The position numbers and the translations under genes were made by a program. From NCBI GenBank assembly GCA_022823165.1, contig JAJDXR010000081.1, positions 124,001 through 188,000 of the forward strand: a stretch of 64,000 nucleotides of DNA, read 5' to 3'. This stretch comes from Anaerolineae bacterium. Its GTDB lineage: Bacteria; Chloroflexota; Anaerolineae; Aggregatilineales; Phototrophicaceae. The notes beneath the pieces are model-generated. The model was given only the letters and a program-made list of their open reading frames with translations, ran no database searches and had not been told where the DNA came from. Below are positions 35,426-44,244 of the stretch, piece after piece. How positions within the stretch are numbered: position 1 is the stretch's first letter; every line of letters starts with the position of its first letter.

Positions 35426-37216
35426 TCAGGTGGATTTGTTCACGATGTGCGAACCAAGCACCAGCAAGTCGATATCGCTGTTGCGAAAGGTATTGTAGGC
35501 CTCGCGCGGGGTGTTCACAATGGGTTCGCCGCGCAGATTAAACGATGTATTGAGCACCACCGGCACACCAGTCGCTTCGCCAAAGGCGCGTACGATGTCG
35601 TAATAGCGCGCGTTGGTGTCTCGGTCGATTGACTGCAGCCGGCCCGTGCCCTCGTGATTCACAGCATGGATTTCCGACTGCTTGTCCGCTTTGATGGGCG
35701 CTACCATCAACATGTAGCGGGGCGTTTCGTGCTCGGCGACTTGCGGATAGTCGAAATACTCCGGCGAACGTTCGCGCAATATCGCCGGCGCAAAGGGCCT
35801 GAAGGGTTCCCGAAATTTGATCTTTGTATTGACGATCTCTTTCATGTCCGCGCCGCGCGGATCAGCCAGGATGCTGCGGTTGCCCAGGGCGCGCGGTCCC
35901 CATTCAAAGCGGCCTTGATGAAAACCGATGACTTGCTGCTGCGTCAGAGCGTCTACAATCGCCTCAGTGAGCTTGGTTTCGTCATCGTAGCTCTCATAGC
36001 TCAGTCGCTCTTGGTCGAGAAACTTGCGACATTCGGCATCGCTATAGCTGCGCCCGTAATAGGCATGGTTCTGCACCCATTTGCGCGGCTTGCCCAGCAC
36101 GGTGTGCCAAGCCCACAGCGCTGCCCCGAGAGCGCCGCCGTCATCGCCCGCTGCCGGCTGAATCCACAGATCCTCGAAGGGCGACTCGTTAAGCAGCCGC
36201 CAATTGGCTTTGGTATTCAAGGCGACGCCGCCAGCCATGACCAGTTTGCTTTTGCCCGTGCGCTGATGCAAGTAGGTGGCGATCTTCACGAGAGCGTCTT
36301 CGGTGAATTGCTGGATGCTGGCGGCGACATCGGCATAGTATTGGTTGCTTTCGATGGCGGATTGCTCGGCCGAGCGCTCCGGATTTGTGCCCGTTGTGAA
36401 GAACTCGGCCTCGGCATCGCGTTTCTCCCCGAAGAGATCGAGGAACTTGCGGCTGTAACTTTGTGTGGCGGAGCGGTGGAAGTCGAAGTAATCCATATTT
36501 AAGCGAAAGGCGCCGCTCGTTTCGTCCAGCGAGACGACTCGGCTGATCTTGTCCATGTAGCGCGGCGTTCCGTATGGGCTCATGCCCATGACTTTGTATT
36601 CGCCATTGTTGACGCGGAAGCCCAGCCAGGCGGTGAATGTGGAATAGAGCAGCCCCAAGGAATGCGGAAAGCGCTGCTCCTCAAAGAGCTCGATTGACGC
36701 AGGTCCGTCTACGGGCTCGCCGAGTGAACTGTTGCCCACGCCCAGGGTTGTGGTTGTCCATTCGCCGACGCCGTCAACGGTGAGAATGGCGGCGTCCTTA
36801 AAAGGGCTGGCGTAAAAGGCGCTGGCGGCGTGGCTCATATGGTGGTCGCAGAATAGGATCTTGTCATAAGGCAGGCCAATGCCCCTGGCGACGTGGCTGC
36901 GCGCCCAGAGCTTGTCGCTAAGCCAGGTCATCATTGCTTCCCGCCAAAAGCCGGCCGAGCGGGGAAAAGTATTAAGCGCAGTCTGCAGTATGCGCTCAAA
37001 TTTGAGCAGCGGCTTTTCGTAGAAGACCACATAGTCCAGATCACGGGCTGTGATTCCCGCCTGCTCAAGGCAAAACTCGGCGGCAAGTTTCGGGAAAGCG
37101 CTGTCGTGTTTCTTGCGCGAAAACCGCTCCTCCATGGCCGCGGCGACCAGCTCCCCGTCTCGTATCAAGGCGGCGGCCGAATCGTGATAGAAGGCCGAAA
37201 TACCGAGTATGTGCAT
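35426..37216 (-). CDS. Carbamoyltransferase (NodU/CmcH family)
   Basis: 596 aa. Family members transfer a carbamoyl group from carbamoyl phosphate, via carbamoyl-AMP, to a hydroxyl. The N-terminal Kae1-like domain has ISAFYHDSAAALI and the metal-binding HHMSHAASAFY. The C-terminal YrdC-like domain has FHQGRFEWGPRALGNRSI. Length is normal for the family. The acceptor is unknown; NodU acts on Nod factor, CmcH and TobZ on antibiotics. Here the neighbours are an SGNH hydrolase and three small membrane proteins, suggesting an envelope-linked substrate. Start ATG; the upstream gene ends 2 nt away. Confidence 0.9.
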   Translation of the reverse strand: MHILGISAFYHDSAAALIRDGELVAAAMEERFSRKKHDSAFPKLAAEFCLEQAGITARDLDYVVFYEKPLLKFERILQTALNTFPRSAGFWREAMMTWLSDKLWARSHVARGIGLPYDKILFCDHHMSHAASAFYASPFKDAAILTVDGVGEWTTTTLGVGNSSLGEPVDGPASIELFEEQRFPHSLGLLYSTFTAWLGFRVNNGEYKVMGMSPYGTPRYMDKISRVVSLDETSGAFRLNMDYFDFHRSATQSYSRKFLDLFGEKRDAEAEFFTTGTNPERSAEQSAIESNQYYADVAASIQQFTEDALVKIATYLHQRTGKSKLVMAGGVALNTKANWRLLNESPFEDLWIQPAAGDDGGALGAALWAWHTVLGKPRKWVQNHAYYGRSYSDAECRKFLDQERLSYESYDDETKLTEAIVDALTQQQVIGFHQGRFEWGPRALGNRSILADPRGADMKEIVNTKIKFREPFRPFAPAILRERSPEYFDYPQVAEHETPRYMLMVAPIKADKQSEIHAVNHEGTGRLQSIDRDTNARYYDIVRAFGEATGVPVVLNTSFNLRGEPIVNTPREAYNTFRNSDIDLLVLGSHIVNKST

Positions 37217-37218
37217 GC

Positions 37219-37452
37219 TTATCCTTGCTCTTTGGCGGATTTCATGTCCGCTGGCACGGCCTCACGCTTGAGCCAGACGACCTCAAGTGACTTTCTTTTG
37301 AGCAGGGGATCCATGAATAAAGCGGACAACAAGCCGAAAGGCGCCATAACTGTGCAGTAAAAGAGCGTCGCGATGAAGCGGCCATTGATGTCGGCAACCA
37401 CGGCCGAGTTTATGCTAAAGCGCTCCCAGGCGATTTCTCGAATGCGTTTCAA
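37219..37452 (-). CDS. Small SxtJ-like membrane protein
   Basis: 77 aa with one or two hydrophobic helices (FIATLFYCTVMAPFGLLSALF) and a conserved-looking DPLLKRK...VVWLKRE ending. It resembles short proteins that accompany carbamoyltransferases, as far as I can judge from pattern. It lies between the SGNH hydrolase and carbamoyltransferase genes with gaps of 39 and 2 nt. Function unknown. Confidence 0.6.
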   Translation of the reverse strand: MKRIREIAWERFSINSAVVADINGRFIATLFYCTVMAPFGLLSALFMDPLLKRKSLEVVWLKREAVPADMKSAKEQG

Positions 37453-37491
37453 ATCAGGCTCTCTTTATGACCATGCCACGGCGCAAGCAAA

Positions 37492-38688
37492 TCACATATC
37501 AAGGGTAGACTGATTCAGAAAGTCGAGCAAGGCGATTCGCGCAATATCGTGACCCGCTTGATTCCAATGCGTATCGGCAAAAAAGTAGGGTTGCTCGCCC
37601 TTGCTGATGGCGCTGCTTAGCGCCGGAGTCAAGTCTAGAAATCCGATTTCCAATTCAGTCGCCAGCTCGGCAATGAGATTGCGCTGCGCGGGCAGATTGG
37701 CGCTGACGCTGGCGGCTGAGTCTAATTCGTCGTTGCCGGCAAGTATCGCTGCCTGGCTGTCGGCGGACAGGAGCTCCCAGTACAATTCGGCCTTCTGAGG
37801 TATATACATCAAAATCAACCGCGAGCCTCGCGCTTGAAGCGCCGCCGCCATAGAGCCGATGGCCTCGCGCGTGATCCGAACCATCTCGCTCTCTCGCAGC
37901 GCCTGGCTGTTCAGCGCGAATGTCGACAGGAAGGTCTCGTAAAAGGCGAGCGGCGTCGGCGGCTTGGTGCGCGCTGTCTGCGGAAACTTGCACGGCGCCT
38001 CGGGATCCTGCAACAGGCTGCTGCGGACCACATAGGCGATGTTAAACAGCAGCGAATAGTTAAGCGGATGGATGTTCGCCTGCGCGCCGCCGGCGCTGCT
38101 CTGGGCTTCCTGAGACTGTCTGTAGAAAGTCAGGCTGTCCTGCAGATCGTTGCCGGCGAAGAACGCGAGGATGACGATGTCGGGGTGGCGTGGCAGCGCG
38201 TAGGCCTCAAATAGCCGCTGCTGTTGCAGGCTGCCGCTGCCCGGCAAGCCGATAACCAGCATCGAATCCGAGATATCGCGCCAGTATGGTGTGACGATGG
38301 CTTCAGCCGCGGTAAATGAATCGCCGATAACCGCGATCTTTAGCTTGTCGGGCCAGGGTTCGGGATTGCGGAATCCATGCGCATCCCGTTGAAAAGATAC
38401 CCGGTAGGAATTGAACGGAGGCGCGTTATCCGGCGATAAACAGGTCAGCTTGTAGAGGTCTCCGCTTGAGCTCGAGATTTCATATTCGACGCGCTCGCCG
38501 GCTGGATACTCTTGCGCGCCATGCGCGGTATCGAGTTGAAATCCCATGCGGGCGCGAAATTGCGGCATTTGCTCGATGACAGCCCGGGGCAGATACGGGA
38601 AGGCAAGCTGCATTACCAGTTCAAGCATTGACAAGGTCAGCAGGGCGAGTATGGCTGCTCGCATGAGTACGGATTTGAACGTTGTCAA
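37492..38688 (-). CDS. SGNH/GDSL-type hydrolase or acyltransferase, membrane-anchored
   Basis: 398 aa. N-terminal helix VLMRAAILALLTLSMLELVMQLAF is a signal anchor. SGNH blocks: IAVIGDSFTAAE (Ser nucleophile), FFAGNDLQD (Asn, block III) and ADTHWNQAGHDI (Asp-His pair). The layout resembles AlgX/AlgJ-like or cell-wall O-acetylation SGNH proteins. First gene of the carbamoyltransferase cluster. Whether it adds or removes an acyl group cannot be told. Confidence 0.8.
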   Translation of the reverse strand: MTTFKSVLMRAAILALLTLSMLELVMQLAFPYLPRAVIEQMPQFRARMGFQLDTAHGAQEYPAGERVEYEISSSSGDLYKLTCLSPDNAPPFNSYRVSFQRDAHGFRNPEPWPDKLKIAVIGDSFTAAEAIVTPYWRDISDSMLVIGLPGSGSLQQQRLFEAYALPRHPDIVILAFFAGNDLQDSLTFYRQSQEAQSSAGGAQANIHPLNYSLLFNIAYVVRSSLLQDPEAPCKFPQTARTKPPTPLAFYETFLSTFALNSQALRESEMVRITREAIGSMAAALQARGSRLILMYIPQKAELYWELLSADSQAAILAGNDELDSAASVSANLPAQRNLIAELATELEIGFLDLTPALSSAISKGEQPYFFADTHWNQAGHDIARIALLDFLNQSTLDM

Positions 38689-38790
38689 TCGCAGTATCCC
38701 GTGTCTGTCCCGTTTAGCGGATCGCGTCGCCGGGTGGTCGCGGCGCCTCGGGTCATAATATCATGCCGGTATCGAAGTGTTGAGGTCGGC

Positions 38791-39447
38791 TCAATTGACT
38801 GAGAAGTTGCCGATGTTAAAGTCCGGCCCGGGTGGTGACATACGAACCTTCAAGAGCAGCGTCTCCAACCGGTAGATGTCCACCAGAGTCGTCAGCAGAT
38901 AAGACAAACTGTCGATTGACAACAGCGCCTGCTTCTGCAAATTATCCGCTTGCAACAATATGGACCCGATCTGCGCGAGCGCCCGGGGCTGTCGCGGCAG
39001 CTGCTCGGGATCAAAATGTGAATCGGAGGCGGCCGCCAGTATATCGAGGTAGCTCAGCAGCATGGGGCGCAGGACCTTGCTGGTCGCCTTGATGAGGTCA
39101 GGGCGATCTTCTGCTGGCGAGAAGTAATCAATGTCGCCGACCAAGAACGGTCTGCTACGGTCGATTGCTTTGATTCGAAAGCGACGATGCCCGGTCGCGA
39201 CGATGTTCAGCCGTCCCTGCGGCAAGCGTTGCGCTTCGCCGACTTGCGCGGTGCAGCCCACGTCAAAGGGCGCAATATCATGGTTCCCGACCTCGGCGCC
39301 TTGCCGTATCAGCACGACGCCAAAGGGTTCATTGCGGTCAATACACTGGTTGATCAGCGTTTTGTAGCGCGCTTCAAATATGTGGAGCTTGAGCTGCATC
39401 CCGGGGAAGAGCACCGTATTGAGTGGAAACAAAGGCAGGAAACTCAT
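38791..39447 (-). CDS. Stand-alone LON substrate-binding domain protein
   Basis: 218 aa, similar to the N-terminal substrate-recognition domain of Lon: LPLFPLNTVLFPGMQLKLHIFEARY cut at FPLNTVLFPG, FGVVLIRQG and RRFRIKAIDR. No AAA or protease domain follows. Such proteins may deliver or recognise protein substrates, or have other roles. The stop is TGA-free TAA-type ending FSVN. No operon partner is evident. Confidence 0.85.
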   Translation of the reverse strand: MSFLPLFPLNTVLFPGMQLKLHIFEARYKTLINQCIDRNEPFGVVLIRQGAEVGNHDIAPFDVGCTAQVGEAQRLPQGRLNIVATGHRRFRIKAIDRSRPFLVGDIDYFSPAEDRPDLIKATSKVLRPMLLSYLDILAAASDSHFDPEQLPRQPRALAQIGSILLQADNLQKQALLSIDSLSYLLTTLVDIYRLETLLLKVRMSPPGPDFNIGNFSVN

Positions 39448-39560
39448 ATCTCAGCGAAATTAATCTGAGCCATAGCGCTTCGAGTACTTGATTGTATCGC
39501 TTTTATTGCCTGTCAGCCTGCAACGGATAGCTGGCCAGATGGTTCGCTGGGTAATTTGCC

Positions 39561-42059
39561 TTAGCTCTTGCTGGCATGCTCGTCAAAGAGCACCCGGCGC
39601 AGCACTTTACCAATGAAGGAACGCGGCAGCGTTTGGCGAAATTCGATCTCCCGGGGCACGGCGTAGGCTTCGAGCCGGCGGCGGCACAGCGCCAGCAATT
39701 CTTCCTGCGAAAGACGGCTATCGGGCCGCGGGACCACAAAAGCCTTGATTCGCTGTTGCCCGTCTTCGTGGCCAACGCCGACGACTGCCGCCTCCAGCAC
39801 CTTGTTGTGTTCGTAGAGCACTTCTTCCACGTCGCGCGGATACACACTGTAGTCGCCGGTAAAGATCGTATCTCGTTTGCGGCTGATGATCTTGAAATAG
39901 CCGTCGTCATCCATGACGGCCACGTCGCCGGTGTGCAGCCAGCCGTCCCTGACGATCGATTCTTCGCCGTTGTCCCCGCGCCAGTAGCCCTGCATGACTT
40001 GGGGACCGCGCACCAACATTTCGCCGACCTGGCCCGCGGGCAGGTCTTGCCCGGTTAAGAGGTCAATGATCTTGGCGTCGGTGTTGGGCAACGGTACGCC
40101 GATGGAGCCGACTTTGCGCAGACCATAGAGAGGATTGGAATGCGTTACCGGGCTCGCCTCAGTCAGTCCGTAGCCTTCCACCAGCCGTCCCCGCGTCAAT
40201 TTCTCGAAGGCTTCCTGCACTTCAACCGGCAAGGGCGCTGCGCCGCTGATGCAGGCTTTTATCGATGACAGCCCATAGCTGCGCACATCTTTGGCTTGAT
40301 TGATAAGCGTGAACATGGAAGGAACGCCGGGGAAAAGCGTCGGCTTGTAGCGGCGGATCTGCTCCAGCACCTGCTTGAGTTCAAAGACCGAGATGATGAC
40401 TATTTTCGCCGCGATCAGTATCGGCAGGTTCATGGCGGCGGTCATGCCGTAACTATGCTCAAAAGGCACGACGGCCAATACAACTTCTTTGCCGTATACG
40501 ATTTCCTTCATCCAGTGCCGGGTCTGCAGCGCATTGGCCACCAGATTGCGATGGCTGAGGCAGACCCCGCGCGGACGACCGGTTGTGCCGCTGGTGTAGG
40601 CGATGACAGCCAGGTCATTCGGCCTTACCTCAACGCTCGGCGGATAGGCGGGCTGATCCGCCATAATTTCCGACATAAAGCGCCCGATTTGGCGCGCCAG
40701 TTTTTCGTCCTCGGCGCTAGGGTGCTTGTGCCTGCCGAAAGCCGAATCGCTGCTGGTCGTCACATGCTTGCCTATCCCGGAAAAGACCAGCGTCTCGACG
40801 CCAGCCGATTCTTGCAGCAGTTGCGCCAGTTCGCTGAAGGCGCTGAGCGTGATGAGTATTTTGGCTGCCGTTTCCTGTGCGTGGCTGACGATCAGCTCGG
40901 CATTGGCGTCGGGATTGGACAAAACGACCACCGCGCCAAGCTTTAGAATGGCGTAGTAGGCGATGATGAACTGGGGCGTATTCGGCAGCACGATCTGTAC
41001 GCGGTCGCCAGCTTTCACGCCGAGGCCGCGCAAAGCCCAGGCGAATTGATTGGCTCTCGCTTCCAGTTGCCGGTAGGTCAGGGTTTTTCCGTAGAAGACG
41101 GTGGCGATGCGCCGGGGGACCCAGTCAGCGGCGCTCTCCAGAAAGCGAAACAGAGGCTGATGCGGGATGGGAATCGTATGGGCGGTGTCTGTGTCGTAAT
41201 GTCCCAGCCACGGGCGCCCCTTGGACAGCGCGTCAACCGCCGAGATTGATCGCCAGGAAGAGCGCTTCGACATGTCGATGAAGCGTTCGATGGCGCGATT
41301 GACCGCCTCGTGGCGTTCAAGTTGCACCTTGTGTTTGGCCGAGCCTACGTCTTCCACCACTGCTCCAGGAATCAGCCTGGCGACATCGTCGTAGACATAG
41401 CGCGGGAAATAGTTGTCGCGCTCGCCGGTGACCACCAGCGTATCCAATCTGATGTTTCGCAGCAGCGACCAAGCCTGCCAGCCATGCATGCTATGCAAGA
41501 ACATACTCTTGAGCGCGTGATACTCGGCATCCCATCTGCGGCGATAGCGCCAGAAGGGCAGCGCGACGCGCACCGGTATTCTAAAGAGCAGTGACGCCAG
41601 CCTGGGCAGAGGATACTCGCCGGCGCTAGCGACCAGAATCAATTTCTCGACGCGCTCCGGATAAGCGTTGGCGAATTCAATGCATACAGCGCCGCCAAAT
41701 GAATGACCGGCTAGGATGATTTTTTCTGGAGCGTTGGCGGCTTCAAGCACATCGCGCATGTCCTGCACCAGTTCCGGCATAGCGTAACGGCTGTGGGGCG
41801 CGTCGCTTTGCCCGTGGCCGCGCAGATCCGGCGCCAGCACACGGTATTCGCTGGCGAAATGCGCTAACTGGCGCTCCCAGGATTCGGCCACGCCGGCGAA
41901 TCCATGTTGAAATAGAATCGTGGTTTCGATGCCCTGCGGGTGCAAGTCGATGACGCTCAGGTGTTGGCCCTGATAATCCCGTATCGGCACTTTAACCCGG
42001 TACAAGTCGAAATCCAGTAAAAATACGGAACGCTTAAGCCCGCGAATTCGTTTTTTCAT
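39561..42059 (-). CDS. Alpha/beta-hydrolase fused to acyl-CoA ligase
   Basis: 832 aa, one uninterrupted frame. Residues about 20-265 form an alpha/beta-hydrolase: oxyanion HGFAG, nucleophile elbow GHSFGG (Ser120), acid in GERDNYFP (Asp215), and a His candidate at 243 or 250. Residues about 300-832 are an ANL ligase: IAYTSGTTGRPRGVCLSH (about 487-503), EGYGLTEASPVTHSNP, LHTGDVAVMDDDGYF, ISRKRDTIFTGDYSVYP and the catalytic Lys818 in RSFIGKVLRR. The order suggests an esterase or lipase releases a fatty acid that the same chain activates to acyl-CoA. The linker is about 40 residues. Substrate unknown. Confidence 0.85.
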   Translation of the reverse strand: MKKRIRGLKRSVFLLDFDLYRVKVPIRDYQGQHLSVIDLHPQGIETTILFQHGFAGVAESWERQLAHFASEYRVLAPDLRGHGQSDAPHSRYAMPELVQDMRDVLEAANAPEKIILAGHSFGGAVCIEFANAYPERVEKLILVASAGEYPLPRLASLLFRIPVRVALPFWRYRRRWDAEYHALKSMFLHSMHGWQAWSLLRNIRLDTLVVTGERDNYFPRYVYDDVARLIPGAVVEDVGSAKHKVQLERHEAVNRAIERFIDMSKRSSWRSISAVDALSKGRPWLGHYDTDTAHTIPIPHQPLFRFLESAADWVPRRIATVFYGKTLTYRQLEARANQFAWALRGLGVKAGDRVQIVLPNTPQFIIAYYAILKLGAVVVLSNPDANAELIVSHAQETAAKILITLSAFSELAQLLQESAGVETLVFSGIGKHVTTSSDSAFGRHKHPSAEDEKLARQIGRFMSEIMADQPAYPPSVEVRPNDLAVIAYTSGTTGRPRGVCLSHRNLVANALQTRHWMKEIVYGKEVVLAVVPFEHSYGMTAAMNLPILIAAKIVIISVFELKQVLEQIRRYKPTLFPGVPSMFTLINQAKDVRSYGLSSIKACISGAAPLPVEVQEAFEKLTRGRLVEGYGLTEASPVTHSNPLYGLRKVGSIGVPLPNTDAKIIDLLTGQDLPAGQVGEMLVRGPQVMQGYWRGDNGEESIVRDGWLHTGDVAVMDDDGYFKIISRKRDTIFTGDYSVYPRDVEEVLYEHNKVLEAAVVGVGHEDGQQRIKAFVVPRPDSRLSQEELLALCRRRLEAYAVPREIEFRQTLPRSFIGKVLRRVLFDEHASKS

Positions 42060-42234
42060 AAGCGACTTTCGTGACTCCGCCTGCGATCAAAGGTCGCGTT
42101 AGCGGCCGCCAATCTGAATCCGCCTCATTATATCTGACTCGCTTGACAAGAGAAACGGCAGCGAATCTCGCCACTGGGCGCAATACTGAGTAAAATCATC
42201 GGCAGCCTTGGAAATTTTGGATGGGATAAATGCT

Positions 42235-43089
42235 ATGCAATCAGCGCTGGTGACAACGGATTGGCTGGAAGCGCATTTGGATGACGAGAAGCTGCGAATC
42301 GTGGAGCTGCGCGGAAAAGTACTGCCGCCGACGGAACCGCCGCCGCACTACCTGACCGATGAAGCCGGCTATTTGGCCGCGCATATACCCAATGCCCAGT
42401 TCGTGGACTGGCAGGTTGACATCGTAGAACCGGGCTCGCCTTCCAATGATATTGCCTCGCCGGCGCGCTTCGCCGAGCTGATGTCGCGCCTGGGCATCAG
42501 CAATGAGCATCGGGTGATCGTGTATGACAATATCGCCAGCATGTTCGCCTGTCGTATGCGCTGGTGCCTGCGCTACTACGGGCATGACGATGTGAGCGTA
42601 TTGGACGGCGGCTGGGCGCGCTGGCTAGCCGAGGGGCGCCCGGTTGCGTCCGCCGTTCCTCAATTTGAGCGCGCGACCTTTGTCACGCGGGAAAGACCCG
42701 AGCTGCAAGCGACAGCGGAAGAGATTCTGGCCGGGCTGGCGCAGGGCAACATGCAATTGATTGATGTACGCTCGCCGGCCGAGTATGCCGGCGAGTCCTC
42801 CCGGATAGACGTCGCCGGGCATATCCCGACTGCGATTAACGTCCCGTGGAGCGCGATGGTTACCGAGGATATGAGAGCCAAGCCCGCCGCTGATATACGC
42901 AAGCGCCTGCTAGGCATGGGCATTGACCTTGAGGCCGAGGATACGGTGCTGTACTGCAATTCGGGCGTTTCGGCCACCTTCGGCATGCTGGCGATGGAAA
43001 TCGCCGGCGCCAGCAACTTGCGCCTCTACGACGGCTCCTGGACGGAGTGGGGCGGCGATCCGGCGACGCCCAAAGCATCATCGGCCTAA
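42235..43089 (+). CDS. Two-domain rhodanese (thiosulfate/3-mercaptopyruvate sulfurtransferase)
   Basis: 284 aa with two rhodanese domains. The N-terminal domain lacks the cysteine (VIVYDNIASMFACR) and the C-terminal one has the active-site loop YCNSGVSA, closer to the CGSGVT of mercaptopyruvate enzymes than to CRKGVT of thiosulfate enzymes. Both domains have the DGGW and IDVRSPAEYAGE landmarks. ATG 42235 gives the standard start; a TTG at 42208 is in frame. Confidence 0.88.
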   Translation: MQSALVTTDWLEAHLDDEKLRIVELRGKVLPPTEPPPHYLTDEAGYLAAHIPNAQFVDWQVDIVEPGSPSNDIASPARFAELMSRLGISNEHRVIVYDNIASMFACRMRWCLRYYGHDDVSVLDGGWARWLAEGRPVASAVPQFERATFVTRERPELQATAEEILAGLAQGNMQLIDVRSPAEYAGESSRIDVAGHIPTAINVPWSAMVTEDMRAKPAADIRKRLLGMGIDLEAEDTVLYCNSGVSATFGMLAMEIAGASNLRLYDGSWTEWGGDPATPKASSA

Positions 43090-43206
43090 TCAAGAAGGCT
43101 TCCGGGGGACCGACAAGCGCATGTAAGAATTGCTTGTTACGATATGTCACAGATAGGGCAGACTTGGCCGCGCAATCTTAGCAATCACTTAGGAAAGTCG
43201 CCTGGC

Positions 43207-44211
43207 GTGGAAATCACAGCCTATACCGATGAGTCAGCTTTTGATGCTTTGCAGCGGGAGTGGCTTCCGCTTTTGCAAGGCGCGCCTGTGAATCATATCT
43301 TTTACACTTGGGAATGGCAGAAGACCTGGTGGGAGGCCTACTGTCCCGGCGCCTTGCGCATAATAGCATGTCATCTGGATGGGCAATTGGTCGGCATCGC
43401 GCCGCTGTTCTTGACCGAATCAGAAGGCAGGCGCACCCTGCAGATCATCGGTTGCGTCGATGTGACGGATTACCTCGACCTAATCGTAGACCAAGAACAC
43501 GCGACGGCGGTTTACAGCGCCATCGCTGACTATCTTGCCGCCGGGCGAGAAGACTTCGATGCGCTTGATTTTTGCAATATCCCCTTTGACTCGCCTACCC
43601 GGCAGATTCTGCCGCAGCTGTTGGAGGCGCGCGGCTTCACCACAGCTGTTGAGCAGCAAGAAGTCTGCCCAGTCATTGAATTGCCAGCGGACTGGGCCGG
43701 CTATCTCAGTATGCTCGACAAGAAGCAGCGGCATGAATTGAGGCGCAAGATCAGGCGCGCGCAGGGCGGCGAGAAGACGATCGACTGGTACATAGTTGAT
43801 GGCCGGCATGACCTGGACGAGGAAGTCAGTCACTTTGTCCGGCTGATGGCCGCCAGCGACCCGGAGAAAGAAGCGTTCTTGCGCAACGACAAAAACCTGC
43901 GTTTCTTCCGCCAGATCGTGCCCTTGCTGCAGGATCGCGGCTGGCTGCAGTTGAAGTTTCTGACCGTCGGCGACGAACGCGCTGCCGCCTACATTAATTT
44001 TGTGTATGAAAATCGGGTCATGGTTTACAACTCAGGGCACGCGCGCCGGGACTATGCCGACCTCAGCCCGGGAATCGTCTTGCTGGCGTTCAGCATTCGG
44101 TACGCCATAGAGCAGGGTTACCAAGCCTACGATTTTCTGCGCGGTGATGAACCTTACAAATATCGTATGGGCGGCATCGACAGCCCGGTGATGAACATCC
44201 GAGCCTCTTGA
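43207..44211 (+). CDS. CelD/BcsL-family GNAT acetyltransferase
   Basis: 334 aa from GTG 43207 (VEITAYTDESAF, AGGAAAG 9 nt upstream); ATG 43144 is in frame but lacks a ribosome site. Two GNAT-like halves, as in CelD and FemAB-like proteins: WEWQKTWWEAY and LVGIAPLFL in the first, KKQRHELRRKIRRAQ and YAIEQGYQAYDFLRGDEPYKY in the second. CelD relatives act in exopolysaccharide or cellulose synthesis. It lies 33 nt before a GT4 glycosyltransferase, probably co-transcribed, which supports a surface-glycan role. Confidence 0.8.
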   Translation: MEITAYTDESAFDALQREWLPLLQGAPVNHIFYTWEWQKTWWEAYCPGALRIIACHLDGQLVGIAPLFLTESEGRRTLQIIGCVDVTDYLDLIVDQEHATAVYSAIADYLAAGREDFDALDFCNIPFDSPTRQILPQLLEARGFTTAVEQQEVCPVIELPADWAGYLSMLDKKQRHELRRKIRRAQGGEKTIDWYIVDGRHDLDEEVSHFVRLMAASDPEKEAFLRNDKNLRFFRQIVPLLQDRGWLQLKFLTVGDERAAAYINFVYENRVMVYNSGHARRDYADLSPGIVLLAFSIRYAIEQGYQAYDFLRGDEPYKYRMGGIDSPVMNIRAS

Positions 44212-44244
44212 GCGCGCCGGCGCCGATCGCGGAGTGACCTGACC

